Assembly: GCA_025146135.1 (NCBI GenBank)
Contig: CP102255.1
Coordinates: forward strand, 868,001 to 932,000
Length of the DNA: 64,000 bases
DNA from: Anaerotruncus colihominis
GTDB taxonomy: Bacteria > Bacillota > Clostridia > Oscillospirales > Ruminococcaceae
Direction: 5' to 3'
Below the pieces are notes generated by a model that worked only from the letters and a program-made list of their open reading frames with translations, was not told the DNA's origin and did not search any database. The translations under genes and the position numbers were made by a program. Below are positions 8,555-16,937 of the stretch, piece after piece (the first letter of the stretch is position 1; every line of letters starts with the position of its first letter).

Positions 8555-8776
8555 CTATCTCACCAGACGGTTTCTTGCTTCCAGTGCTGATGCGCAGTCA
8601 TGGCCTGTCAAATACTGTGCCGCATCCAGCCATTCCTGTTCGCTGCATGCACCTAAAGGGATCGCGGCAGTGAGCCTGTGCAGCCGTTCACTTTGCTGGA
8701 ACAGCCGAAGATCAGAAAGAATTCCGCATCCCATTTGATAAGCCAAATAATCCAGTAGATCGATCTCAACCAGCAT
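8555..8776 (-). CDS. Conserved small hypothetical protein, 73 aa
   Basis: Begins MLVEIDLLDYLAYQMGC after GGAGGTGTCCA. Helical, with no metal or membrane motifs. I recall similar short proteins directly after a small HTH gene in related Clostridia elements, but no function has been assigned to them. It is the last gene of the VirD4 to HTH operon and ends just before the convergent terminator of the DUF4317 gene. Confidence 0.65.
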   Translation of the reverse strand: MLVEIDLLDYLAYQMGCGILSDLRLFQQSERLHRLTAAIPLGACSEQEWLDAAQYLTGHDCASALEARNRLVR

Positions 8777-8788
8777 TGGACACCTCCG

Positions 8789-9043
8789 TCATACCACATG
8801 ATACAGATTGGAAGTAAGACTCCCATTCTCCCGCCAGCGTGGGTCCTTTTGCAGCAGACCAGCCCTGCAGAGATCATCCAGTGCCCGCTTGACCGTAGAG
8901 CGGGAAAGCCCCAACTCCAGAGCAATGGTTCTGATGGCCGGCCAGCAGCGTCCCTCGCTGTCTGCCCGATCCTTGAGGTACATATAGACGCTCTTGGCTC
9001 TGTGGCTTAGATTGGAATTGTAGATATTTCTAAAGCTGTTCAT
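8789..9043 (-). CDS. Winged-helix DNA-binding protein (GntR/replication-initiator-like HTH)
   Basis: I set the start at the ATG at 9043, preceded by GGAGGGAAACAG, giving 84 aa. The helices around SHRAKSVYMYLKDRAD, CWPAIRTIALELGLSRSTV and KRALDDLCRAGLL form a typical winged helix-turn-helix, like that found at the N-terminus of phage and plasmid replication proteins. It lies directly after the coupling-protein gene and is probably co-transcribed with it. It may regulate transfer genes or the origin region; no target is known. Confidence 0.75.
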   Translation of the reverse strand: MNSFRNIYNSNLSHRAKSVYMYLKDRADSEGRCWPAIRTIALELGLSRSTVKRALDDLCRAGLLQKDPRWRENGSLTSNLYHVV

Positions 9044-9057
9044 TCTGTTTCCCTCCG

Positions 9058-10872
9058 TCAAGGCCGAAATACCGTTTTGCGGGAATCCGGTGCGGCCTGA
9101 ATTCCCTGAGCCATACCGCCAGCGGATGTGCCGCCTCCCTGCGGCTGCTCACTATCCATTACAATCGTCCCATAGTGGCGGCGGATGATGGACTCCTCCA
9201 ACTCCTGTTTGTCAGCATAGGCAACGAACCGCTGGGCCTTCTCCGGTACTTCATAGGGCATGCCGAACCGGATGCCCCAGTCAAGGAACAGCCGCAGTTT
9301 GACCTTCATTGGGTGGACGCCGGTCTTGGCCACAATAAAGCTGCCCTTGGGCATGGACTTAAGTTCATCCGGGGTCATGAGGGGACGCTCCATCATCTGG
9401 AGGGACTGGCTGGGATCGTTTTTTCCGCGGGAGATACTGCCGCTCATTACCGTCCGGCTGCCCAAAGATTTGGACAGTTCCACCGCGGTCTGACTGGCCG
9501 GGGCGAAGCCGCCGTAAAGGTTGACCTGGCAGTTGTCCACGATGATCTCAGAGCCCTCTTTTCCATAGTTTTTCTGCAGCTGTCCCGTAATGCTCTGGAC
9601 GATAGGCACCAGCATGAGTCCTCTGGACCGGGAGGCGGAAAACATCAGTTCCAGCGACTGAATGGGCGGGCAGGTGCCCAACTCGTCCGCGAAGAAGACC
9701 ACCCGGTTCTTGAGCCGGCCGCCGTTCTCGTCGGCCACAGTGAGGATCTCCCGATACAGGTTTTGGAGGATCAGGCTGACCATAAAATACTTGGTCTGGT
9801 CCTCCTCGGGCAGTACGATAAAGATGGCGGATTTCTCATTGCAAAACTTCTCCGCGTCAATGGCGGTGTCAAAGCAGAGGATCTGCTCCATCTCCGAGTC
9901 GAGGAAGGCGTTTAGGCGGGACAGTACCGTTGAGATTACGGAGGCCATGGCCTGCTCCGCCGTGTTGAGGGCGGACCCGGCAAACCAGCGGGCCTTATGA
10001 TTAGGCGGGAGCTTTTCCAGCAGGAGCTGGAACTGATTCTTTCCCTTCACCCGGCTGGGGGCCAGCAGTTCCTGCACCAACTTGAACACCGACACGATGT
10101 GGCGCTTTTCAATGGGATTGCCGTCCGCGTCCTCGGTGGGCAGGTACTCGGCCACCAGCAGGAACATGGCAGTCAGAAGGCCCTCGGCGGAATCGTAGAA
10201 AAAAGCATTCTGCCCATACTGGGCGCTGTCGCCGCCGCTGGTGTTGATGAGGGTCTTGGCGAGGATCTTGGAGTATTTCTCTGCCTTGGCCTTTGCCGCC
10301 AGGTTTTTGGGGTCGGCTTTATAGATATCCATGTACTTGTTGATCAGATGAAGCAGGTTGTTGCCGTCCGAGCGGGTGGGATTACGCAGATCCAACACGG
10401 CGATTTGGTATCCGTAGCAGTCCTTGGCAATACCGGCATAATTGCGGAACAGGTCGCCCTTGGTATCCGTGCAGAGGAAGGACATCCCGCTGGCGAGGGC
10501 ATATTCGATGTTGGGGTACAAAAAGAACGCGGTCTTTCCGGCGCCGCTGGCGGCGGTGACCATGGCGTGGATGTCATCGGTGTCCACCAGAGCTGTAACA
10601 TGGTCTTTGGGCCCTTCGCAGCCAAGGACAAGGCCCTGCTTTTCCGGCAGATGCTCTCCCTTGCGCCACAGCTCTGGTTCAAAAGGGACATGGGCATAGG
10701 TCTGCCGAATCTCCTGTTTGGTAGCCCAGCGTGCGGTTCCGTGCTGGCCGTCGCCCACAGTCTTGGATTTGATTCCGTCAAGGGTATAGTAATGGGAGAG
10801 AAACGCGAGGCCGCCGATCACGAGAAACATGATGGCGCCTACCACGATAAGTGTTATAACTTGCGTTGGCAC
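9058..10872 (-). CDS. virD4: VirD4/TraG-type coupling protein (T4CP)
   Basis: A 604-residue ATPase that links the relaxosome to the secretion channel during conjugation. One or two transmembrane segments lie in residues 5-30. The Walker A motif ASGAGKT is near residues 108-114, FLCTDTKGDL follows, and the Walker B strand VVFFADELG is near 395, followed by the SASRSRGL segment typical of TraG/VirD4. GTG start with GGAGG five bases upstream. Inner-membrane protein with a cytoplasmic motor domain. In this family the motor or its accessory domain recognises C-terminal signals of substrates, which matters for the tail motif reported in the findings. Its own C-terminus lacks that tail. Confidence 0.93.
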   Translation of the reverse strand: MPTQVITLIVVGAIMFLVIGGLAFLSHYYTLDGIKSKTVGDGQHGTARWATKQEIRQTYAHVPFEPELWRKGEHLPEKQGLVLGCEGPKDHVTALVDTDDIHAMVTAASGAGKTAFFLYPNIEYALASGMSFLCTDTKGDLFRNYAGIAKDCYGYQIAVLDLRNPTRSDGNNLLHLINKYMDIYKADPKNLAAKAKAEKYSKILAKTLINTSGGDSAQYGQNAFFYDSAEGLLTAMFLLVAEYLPTEDADGNPIEKRHIVSVFKLVQELLAPSRVKGKNQFQLLLEKLPPNHKARWFAGSALNTAEQAMASVISTVLSRLNAFLDSEMEQILCFDTAIDAEKFCNEKSAIFIVLPEEDQTKYFMVSLILQNLYREILTVADENGGRLKNRVVFFADELGTCPPIQSLELMFSASRSRGLMLVPIVQSITGQLQKNYGKEGSEIIVDNCQVNLYGGFAPASQTAVELSKSLGSRTVMSGSISRGKNDPSQSLQMMERPLMTPDELKSMPKGSFIVAKTGVHPMKVKLRLFLDWGIRFGMPYEVPEKAQRFVAYADKQELEESIIRRHYGTIVMDSEQPQGGGTSAGGMAQGIQAAPDSRKTVFRP

Positions 10873-10938
10873 ATGATCCTCCTTTTGATATCTACGCCTT
10901 AATATCAGAAGGGGATGTTCAGTTTTCGCTTTGTCTGC

Positions 10939-10960
10939 TATAATAAATTGGTATGAGGTG
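10939..10960 (+). promoter_or_regulatory. -10 element and RBS for the plus-strand rubredoxin-like gene
   Basis: A perfect TATAAT at 10939-10944 is followed by GAGGTG at 10955-10960, six bases before a TTG start. The -35 region (TGTTCA at 10916-10921, 17-base spacing) is weak. A short leader of this kind supports independent expression of the gene against the surrounding minus-strand genes. Confidence 0.45.
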
Positions 10961-10966
10961 ATTGCT

Positions 10967-11134
10967 TTGATTTGCGCATGTGACCATTGCTACTATCTGT
11001 TTGAGGCGCCGGAACTGCCGGAGCAATGCCCGGACTGTGGAAAGCAGGCAACCCGGCCAGCCAATAAGCAGGAGCGGGCAGAATATCTCAGCAGACAAAC
11101 AAGCAGCCAGGAAGATGCGGAGGAGTGGGACTGA
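10967..11134 (+). CDS. Small rubredoxin-like zinc-ribbon protein, 55 aa
   Basis: The TTG at 10967 follows GAGGTG at ideal spacing and gives a 55-residue protein. It has CDHC near the N-terminus and CPDC about 18 residues later, the spacing of a rubredoxin-like zinc ribbon, then a charged helical tail (KQERAEYLSRQ). It is the only plus-strand gene inside the conjugation module, lying between the convergent ends of the primase-like gene and the VirD4 start. Possible DNA or protein adaptor; function unknown. Confidence 0.6.
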   Translation: MICACDHCYYLFEAPELPEQCPDCGKQATRPANKQERAEYLSRQTSSQEDAEEWD

Positions 11135-11162
11135 GCCATTCCTCCGCTTTGCTGTTTCAGGC

Positions 11163-12608
11163 TTAGGCCATCACTGGCTCAGTTTCCCTCTGGGTCTTTT
11201 CCTCTTTCTGCCGCCGTTTGATCTCGTCGGCCTCGTACTTGACCGGCACCTTGGCACAGGAGATGGCCAGCTCCAGCCATGCGCTGGCCACCTCTTTTTT
11301 CTCTGCCTGGGTACGGATACCCTGGCGATTGTTCTTGGCCAATACGCTTTGGAATTGCATGGCGATCTCATCCGCCCGGTTCTTGAGGATACTCCGGTTC
11401 TGGTGAGGCAGGATGTGGCTTTCTAAAAACCGGACTCCCTGCTCAACGGTCAGCGCGGTACCCATCTGTTTGCACTCCCGCAGCACCACCGAGAGGGACA
11501 GCGCCGCCATGGTTTCCATGTGCTCCATCGCCTGGTCAAAGCGTCCCCAATGAAGGTCGTTCCGGTACTGCAGGAGCAGGCCGGGGATTTGATAAGCCGC
11601 CCGGTCCGGCTGAACTTCCTTGCACCTGGTCCCGATTCGCTGGCAGACGAGGTCTGCCGCCACAAACTGCGGATGCTCCTCGGCGGGCTGTGCCTCCAGT
11701 CCATGCCGTGCTTTCAGATCCTCGTCCCAGTCTTTGTATTCGGATTGCAGCGGGGCAATTTGAGAATAGCCATGCTCCCGCAGAACATCCGAGAGCCGGC
11801 CGACGGCCTCAATTCCGGCAGCGTCGTGGTCCAGGCAGAGGATGGTTTTCCGCAGATTTGGATTTTTCTCCAGCATCCACAGCATGGCATGTTCCGCCGT
11901 ACCACAGAGAGCCACATAGCTGTGCTGCTGCCAGCCGTCCGGGTACAGGGTGAGAAAGGCAAGCAGATCGATGGGGGCCTCGAATACATAGAGACGGTCG
12001 CTGGTACCGACCCAGTGGAAACTGCACCGGGGATCACTGCCCTCTATGTTGCCCCGGTAGCTTTTGCCTTGGGTATAGAGCCCCCGCTTGTGGGCATGAC
12101 GGGCAACGCCGCGTTCATCGAATCCGACGAACACGGCGTTGTGATACACCTTTGTCTGATCTATGGACAATTCCCGGCTCTCATAGATCAGTCCCTTCTG
12201 TGCGAAAGCGCTTAGTACCTCCCGGCTGATGTGCCTCTGCTGGAGCAGATAAGCATATACCCGCCGCATGGCCTGGTTTGAGGGAGGCAGGGCAAATTCC
12301 TTTGGCGGCTCTTTTTCTTTTTTCTCCGCCGGTATATACACCTCCCCCTGTTCACCATTGAGCAGACGGGTCACTGCTTCAGGGTAAGTCAGGCCGTAGA
12401 AATTTTGGACAAAGGAGATTGCATGGCCACCCCTTTCTGCAGCATGATCATACCACTCATTCCCATGCACAGTAATACTGTGATCTGAGGTGAGGCGTTT
12501 GTCCTGGCCGGAGGAGATGAGTTTCTCTCCCTGCCGGCGCAGGAACTCCACCAGGTCAACGGAGTTGGCACGGAGTTTTTGGTCCTCTGTGAAGTGGATA
12601 TATGGCAC
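11163..12608 (-). CDS. Toprim-domain primase-like protein (DUF3991)
   Basis: A 481-residue protein. The N-terminal 100 residues resemble the zinc-binding/CHC2-like entry domain of DnaG-type primases (WYDHAAERGGHAISFVQNFYG), without an obvious CHC2 zinc cluster. A DUF3991 region follows (ISREVLSAFAQKGLIYES). The Toprim fold lies near residues 205-300, with VFEAPIDLLAFLTL as the catalytic Glu strand and ILCLDHDAAG as the DxD strand. It probably primes complementary-strand synthesis after transfer. GTG start with AGGAGG upstream. Its tail ends EPVMA, a weak version of the shared C-terminal motif. Confidence 0.85.
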   Translation of the reverse strand: MPYIHFTEDQKLRANSVDLVEFLRRQGEKLISSGQDKRLTSDHSITVHGNEWYDHAAERGGHAISFVQNFYGLTYPEAVTRLLNGEQGEVYIPAEKKEKEPPKEFALPPSNQAMRRVYAYLLQQRHISREVLSAFAQKGLIYESRELSIDQTKVYHNAVFVGFDERGVARHAHKRGLYTQGKSYRGNIEGSDPRCSFHWVGTSDRLYVFEAPIDLLAFLTLYPDGWQQHSYVALCGTAEHAMLWMLEKNPNLRKTILCLDHDAAGIEAVGRLSDVLREHGYSQIAPLQSEYKDWDEDLKARHGLEAQPAEEHPQFVAADLVCQRIGTRCKEVQPDRAAYQIPGLLLQYRNDLHWGRFDQAMEHMETMAALSLSVVLRECKQMGTALTVEQGVRFLESHILPHQNRSILKNRADEIAMQFQSVLAKNNRQGIRTQAEKKEVASAWLELAISCAKVPVKYEADEIKRRQKEEKTQRETEPVMA

Positions 12609-12626
12609 GCTACATCCCTCCTTATC

Positions 12627-12655
12627 AAAAAAGAGACCGCAGTATGCGGCCTCTC
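12627..12655 (-). terminator. Intrinsic terminator between relaxase operon and primase gene
   Basis: Read on the minus strand, GAGAGGCCGC and GCGGTCTC form a stem around a short loop, followed by TTTTTT. It lies downstream of the 44-residue gene and just upstream of the primase start, so the primase may need its own promoter or read-through. Confidence 0.7.
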
Positions 12656-12862
12656 AAATCTGTGTTAATTCATTCGGTTGGTTGGCATCTTTCGGAGCTC
12701 TTGGACTTGATCCCAACGCCCATAGACCACAGCGATAGTGTGACTGGAAAGGTGCCTGAAAGGGTAACTGAAAAAGAGAAAAAGATTTCAGAACTTCTTG
12801 TTGAAGCTCCAGAGGCTATTAATGGGAGTCCGCAGGTTCATACCTCATATGCCTCTCACTGA
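12640..12862 (+). pseudogene. Possible remnant of an AlbA/HTH-type regulator C-terminus
   Basis: A plus-strand frame reads SVTGKVPERVTEKEKKISELL near its middle, which resembles the linker and first helix of the winged-helix C-terminus of AlbA-domain ATP-binding regulators (typically repeated VTEKVTEKEKKILELL). No N-terminal domain, promoter or ribosome binding site is visible and the frame overlaps a minus-strand terminator. I take it as a decayed fragment. It fills most of the gap between the primase and relaxase genes. Confidence 0.25.
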
Positions 12863-12990
12863 TTCCTTCCCTTGAGTTTCCGGTGGAACAGAACAGGTCT
12901 GCACGGGATTGGCTTTTGCCTTTTCAGCCCTTGAATGCCTTTTGGCTGCGCCAATAAAATCTGCTGTTTAAACTGCACTTTCTGTTTCAA
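12856..12990 (-). CDS. Tiny basic protein downstream of relaxase, 44 aa
   Basis: A TTG at 12990 is preceded by GGGAGGTAATCTT at ideal spacing, 11 bases after the relaxase stop codon. The 44-residue product is strongly basic and Gln/Lys-rich (it begins MKQKVQFKQQILLAQPKG and ends HRKLKGRNQ). No family is recognised. The clear ribosome binding site and coupling to the relaxase gene argue for translation; a nucleic-acid-binding role would fit its charge but is only inferred. Confidence 0.5.
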   Translation of the reverse strand: MKQKVQFKQQILLAQPKGIQGLKRQKPIPCRPVLFHRKLKGRNQ

Positions 12991-13003
12991 AAGATTACCT
13001 CCC

Positions 13004-16000
13004 TTATAGCTGCATTTCCGGCTCATGGTCATCCGCCTTGTGGCCCTGAGCGATCTTCTTCGCCTTGATTTTTCGTAGGAGCTTCCGATCCACCGCGACC
13101 CGAACGCCACCGGAGGGCGGTGGTTGGTTTTGCTCCTGGAAAATGTTGGCCAGATGGTGGAACAGCGAAATGACGGCCGCCACAGGAGGCTGGCCCAAGC
13201 GGTCATCCATGTGTTTCAGGAAATATTGAGCATATTCATTGCCCTGATCCGCTGCCAGCTGGAACCACTTGATCGCACTGGATCTATCTTTTGGGACCTC
13301 CTTCCCAAGCAGATAGAGCTTGCCGAGGGCATACTGGGCGTATTGATTGCCCTGTTCCGCTGCGGCGGTGAGCCAGCGGATGGCGGCTTTCACATCCTTT
13401 GGCGCATCTTCCCCCTGGAGCAGCAGCTTGCCCAGCCGGTACTGCGCAAACTGATTACCCCGGCCTGCTGACCGCTTCAGCAGACTTAGTGCTTTTACGC
13501 TGTCTTTGGGTGCATCTTCTCCTGTGAGATAGACCAGAGCCAGGGCGTATTCCGCATACCCGTTCTCCTGTTTGGCCGCGGCAGTAAGCCAGCGGATGGC
13601 GGTTATTACATCCTTTGGGATACCGTCGTCTCCCTTCAGCAGCAGTTTTCCCAGGCGGTACTGGGCAAACTGGTTCCCAAGTTCCGCAGCGTATGTGAGC
13701 CATTTCAGTGCGGCCGCCGGGTCTCTGGGCAGGGCTGCGTCACCGGCAAGATACAGCTTGCCAAGAGCAAAGGCGGCGAAGCTGTTTTCCTTCGTTGCCG
13801 CAAGTGTGAACAGAGCCACCGCCTTTTGAATGTCTTTTTCCACGCCCTGACCATCCCGATAGATTTTGCCGAGCGCGTATTGAGCACAGTCCTGGCCGGC
13901 TTCCGCCGCCTTTGTCAGCCGCTCCAATGCCTGGGCTGTCTGCTCCGGTGTAGAGGATGGATCATTGAAAATCATCCGGGCCAGTTGGTACTGCGCGTGG
14001 GGATTGTCCAGTTTGGACGCCTGTTCAAACCACTCCCTGGCTGCCGTCTCATCTTTACCAGTCCCTACACCATGGAGGAGCATCCATCCGATGCGGTACT
14101 GCAATTTATCGTCATGGCTCTGCTGTTCCAATTCGAGAAATCCGGCGAAGGCTTGCCGGTACCACTGTTCCGACGCTTCGGCGTCCTTCTCACAGCCAAT
14201 GCCGTCCCGATACATCTTTCCTAACTCGTAGGCGGCATAGGGGAAGTCCTGCTGTGCGGAGGCTGTGTATAACTCCAGCGCCCGCGCATCGTCCTGTTCC
14301 ACACCCTGTCCACGGCGAAACAGGCCGGCAAGGGAATATTGCGCATACTTGTACCCTTTGTCTGCGGAAAGTTGGAACCACCGGGCGGCATCACCATAGT
14401 CCTGCTCACAGCCGAGGCCCGCGGCATACAGTTTGCCGATCCGGTACTCCGCATAGCGTTTTTTCTTCTGCCTCTCAACAGCATAGAAAGCGGCCAGCGC
14501 CTTGCTGTACCACACATGGGCGGCCTGCATATCAATCTTCCGGCCCAGCCCGTCCGCAAGCATCCGGCCCAGATCGTGCATGGCCAGCGCATTGCCTTTT
14601 TGCGCCTCCTGTTGGAACAGGGTAAACGCCTGCTCAAGATCCTGGGGCTGATCCTTGCCGCCAAACAAACAGCGGCGGGCCAGGCGGTACTCATCGCTCC
14701 AGTTCATCTGCGCTTTGGCTGGCGCAGACACCGTTTTGTCTGGGACATCGTCCGGTGGGGACTCCGAGAAATCATTCCAGTCATTATCAGGCTGGGGCGC
14801 CTCCGGCAGCGGCGCTTCTTCCTGGTCCTCCACAGGGACACGGTCTTGCTGGTCATCTGGATGGAAAACCTGCTGGCGCGCCCCCAGTGTTACCGCTTCC
14901 TCAATGACGATGTTTTTGATCCGCTTGAATGCCTTCTGCTGGGAAAGGGGAAGGCGTGGAGGCAGGTCATCCTTGTAGGTACGCAGCACATCTTCCCGCA
15001 GCTCATACCACAGGGCATAGGCTGCGGCGACACATGGCTCTTTGGCCAGCTCGTCCACAATCTCATCCACTACAGCCTTCAGCGGAGCCTTGAGGTAGCC
15101 GTACTGCTTCCGGCCTCCGGTGTGCCGCAGGCGTTCCGCCAGATGCTCCATGAGCTTCTCCATGCGGTGGTTGACCACGGCGCCGCTCCACATCTGTTCA
15201 ATTAACTGCTCCAGCATAGAGCGGGCATCCTCATTCAGCGTGTCCCTACTCTGGGTCTGCTGCTGGTAAAGCTCTGTCAGCTCCTGCCGGAAGATCTCTT
15301 TTGCCAGTCCCGACTTGATTTGGGCGATGCCCTGCGTGGTGAGAAAGCCTTTCGACGGATCGGCGCTGTAGCAGACCATGTGGATATGGGGATGGTGTGC
15401 TTCATCATGGAATGCAGCGTACCACCGAAAATCCTCCCAGGGGATCTTCATCGCCTCCGCCATTTCCATGGCATACTCGGAGAGCAGTGCTTTCCATTCT
15501 TCCGCCTTATCATAGCCGAGACGGGCAGCGTCTTCCCGCCGCAGAGAGATGATGGGCAGCCACACATTACCGGGGTGGGCCGCGACCGCTTCCGCTACCT
15601 GCGCCAGTACGAGCTGATCTTCCTCACCGGTAAACAATCCATGGGAACCGACGCGCTGGGCGCGGGGGCGGGTGGCGATGTACTTCAGATAGTTATCCTT
15701 CTTGGCGATCTGGTTATAGTTGTCCTCCAGAGCGCGAGTGATGAACTCCGATGCGTTGGTGCGTGTCGGCTCGGCCGCATAGTCCTCGTATTCAAACATC
15801 CCACGGCTGAGCGGGAAGTCCCGCAGGATCTGTTCCACCATCTTTTTCTGCTTTGAGGTGGCCGGCCACTCACTGCGTCCCGGATCGATGCGCTCCACAC
15901 CATTCCGTGTGGCCATATATTTCACATAGTTTTCAAGATGAGCGGTGGCGGAGGAGGTACCGCCCTTGATGTAGGGGCACTTGAAAATCAGGCGCGGCAC
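13004..16000 (-). CDS. MobP-type relaxase with C-terminal Sel1 repeats
   Basis: A 998-residue protein. The N-terminal relaxase domain has the three-His metal motif at about residues 198-207 (HDEAHHPHIH), and conserved Tyr residues in the first 30 residues are candidate nucleophiles. It nicks oriT and stays bound to the 5' end of the transferred strand. Residues about 430-930 hold roughly a dozen Sel1/TPR-like repeats of about 36 residues (A-x-Y-x-L-G-K-L-Y pattern), an unusual fusion giving a large protein-binding solenoid. The last 50 residues are basic, then end EPEMQL, matching the shared tail. GTG start after GGTGGTGACAGTCT. MobC lies just upstream. Confidence 0.9.
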   Translation of the reverse strand: MPRLIFKCPYIKGGTSSATAHLENYVKYMATRNGVERIDPGRSEWPATSKQKKMVEQILRDFPLSRGMFEYEDYAAEPTRTNASEFITRALEDNYNQIAKKDNYLKYIATRPRAQRVGSHGLFTGEEDQLVLAQVAEAVAAHPGNVWLPIISLRREDAARLGYDKAEEWKALLSEYAMEMAEAMKIPWEDFRWYAAFHDEAHHPHIHMVCYSADPSKGFLTTQGIAQIKSGLAKEIFRQELTELYQQQTQSRDTLNEDARSMLEQLIEQMWSGAVVNHRMEKLMEHLAERLRHTGGRKQYGYLKAPLKAVVDEIVDELAKEPCVAAAYALWYELREDVLRTYKDDLPPRLPLSQQKAFKRIKNIVIEEAVTLGARQQVFHPDDQQDRVPVEDQEEAPLPEAPQPDNDWNDFSESPPDDVPDKTVSAPAKAQMNWSDEYRLARRCLFGGKDQPQDLEQAFTLFQQEAQKGNALAMHDLGRMLADGLGRKIDMQAAHVWYSKALAAFYAVERQKKKRYAEYRIGKLYAAGLGCEQDYGDAARWFQLSADKGYKYAQYSLAGLFRRGQGVEQDDARALELYTASAQQDFPYAAYELGKMYRDGIGCEKDAEASEQWYRQAFAGFLELEQQSHDDKLQYRIGWMLLHGVGTGKDETAAREWFEQASKLDNPHAQYQLARMIFNDPSSTPEQTAQALERLTKAAEAGQDCAQYALGKIYRDGQGVEKDIQKAVALFTLAATKENSFAAFALGKLYLAGDAALPRDPAAALKWLTYAAELGNQFAQYRLGKLLLKGDDGIPKDVITAIRWLTAAAKQENGYAEYALALVYLTGEDAPKDSVKALSLLKRSAGRGNQFAQYRLGKLLLQGEDAPKDVKAAIRWLTAAAEQGNQYAQYALGKLYLLGKEVPKDRSSAIKWFQLAADQGNEYAQYFLKHMDDRLGQPPVAAVISLFHHLANIFQEQNQPPPSGGVRVAVDRKLLRKIKAKKIAQGHKADDHEPEMQL

Positions 16001-16022
16001 AGACTGTCACCACCTTTGTGCA

Positions 16023-16430
16023 TCACTCCACGCCCCGCTGGTAGTCGATGGCGTCCTTGAAGCTGATGCGCCCATTGGTCTGCTTCACTTCACGGACGGA
16101 CCGGGCGCGGAGTGTCTTGAGATCCTCGTCACTGATTTCCATGCCCGCCGCCAGTACATTCATCATCATGTTGACCTCCACCGCCAGTTTGAAGAGCAGG
16201 CGGGCGATGCGGTTCTCACTGTCCTGGACGGTTCCGCGCATGGCTGCCACCAGTGCGGGCGGCAGATATGCTGTGGCTTCCTTGCCGGAAACATAGCCGG
16301 CATAGAAGCGGATTGCCTTTTCAATAAACTCGTTCTGGCTCTGGCAGTTATCCCTTTCACAGAGTTCTTTGACCAGTTGCTGTGTTTCGGGAGCAATACG
16401 CAGAGCGAACTTGATTTTTTCTCTCGCCAT
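16023..16430 (-). CDS. mobC: MobC-like relaxosome accessory protein
   Basis: The ATG at 16430 follows GGAGGAAAGT and gives 135 aa; a start 12 bases further upstream is less likely. Residues 1-45 form a ribbon-helix-helix DNA-binding unit (KIKFALRIAPETQQLVKEL, then QSQNEFIEKAIRFY). A helical C-terminal half follows, with the LLFKLAVEVNMMMNVLA segment usual in MobC proteins. It should bind beside the nick site and help the relaxase melt oriT. It lies between the oriT candidate and the relaxase gene, the usual order. Confidence 0.85.
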   Translation of the reverse strand: MAREKIKFALRIAPETQQLVKELCERDNCQSQNEFIEKAIRFYAGYVSGKEATAYLPPALVAAMRGTVQDSENRIARLLFKLAVEVNMMMNVLAAGMEISDEDLKTLRARSVREVKQTNGRISFKDAIDYQRGVE

Positions 16431-16444
16431 ACTTTCCTCCAATC

Positions 16445-16475
16445 AAAAATCCCTGACCTTTGCATGGCCAGGGAT
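16445..16475 (-). terminator. Intrinsic terminator upstream of MobC gene
   Basis: On the minus strand AATCCCTGGCC pairs with GGTCAGGGATT (one mismatch), followed by TTTTTG. It lies only about 15 bases before the MobC start, so it would stop transcription coming through the oriT region, or act as an attenuator for the mobC-relaxase operon. Confidence 0.65.
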
Positions 16476-16607
16476 TCGTTTTCTTTAAGAGGCTTCTTTA
16501 CTTCAAAGCTGAATGCCGCCCATACTTTGCTTTTGTGCCTCCTTTTCTGTCCATATCCCTGTTATAATGCCGGATAAACGCCGAAGTGATGGGCCATTCC
16601 AGCCGTG

Positions 16608-16746
16608 GTGACCCCCGGTGTGATCCCATCCCCTGAAAAGTGACCCCCGCAAAACCGTTCCCCGGCCCGCATTGCGGGGCGGTGTGAGCCGAGCGGGGGA
16701 CGCTTTGCGACCCCCGCTCTTTATCCTGCACTGTTTTCGACCCCTC
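16608..16746 (+). other. Candidate origin of transfer (oriT) with RP4-like nick site
   Basis: Within a 550-base GC-rich gap, a perfect 9-bp inverted repeat (GAGCGGGGG at 16691-16699, CCCCCGCTC at 16711-16719) with a further 3-bp inner stem is followed by TATCCTGC at 16722-16729. IncP-type relaxases cut YATCCTG^Y a few bases from such a repeat, so the predicted nick falls between 16728 and 16729. Related CGACCCCCG/GTGACCCCCG boxes lie at 16608, 16640, 16707 and 16737 and may be accessory-protein sites. The mobC and relaxase genes are adjacent. The rest of 16475-16938 shows no convincing gene. Confidence 0.75.
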
Positions 16747-16937
16747 GGTTCACCCTCGCTAAAGGCGAAAGTGAGAGGCCATCAACGCAGGACGGTCACT
16801 GCTCATTTTAGGAACGGCCCGCACAAAGCCCCCACAAATCGCCGGGAGGGACGGCAGGGGTACGGATGCCACCCAGCCCCGGAAAAGGGCACACCGGGCC
16901 GCACAGGGGGCAATGGCGGGGGAATGCGCTCCACTTC

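Noticed and set aside
9997..10902. 301-residue plus-strand ORF antisense to VirD4
   Set aside because: VirD4 motifs on the minus strand explain the conservation; the plus frame lacks any domain.
13004..16000. Possibility that the Sel1-repeat region is a separate gene from the relaxase
   Set aside because: No stop, start or RBS separates the two parts; the frame is continuous from residue 1 to 998.
16498..16731. 77-residue minus ORF in the oriT region
   Set aside because: It overlaps the oriT inverted repeat and nick motif, lacks a ribosome binding site and resembles non-coding composition.
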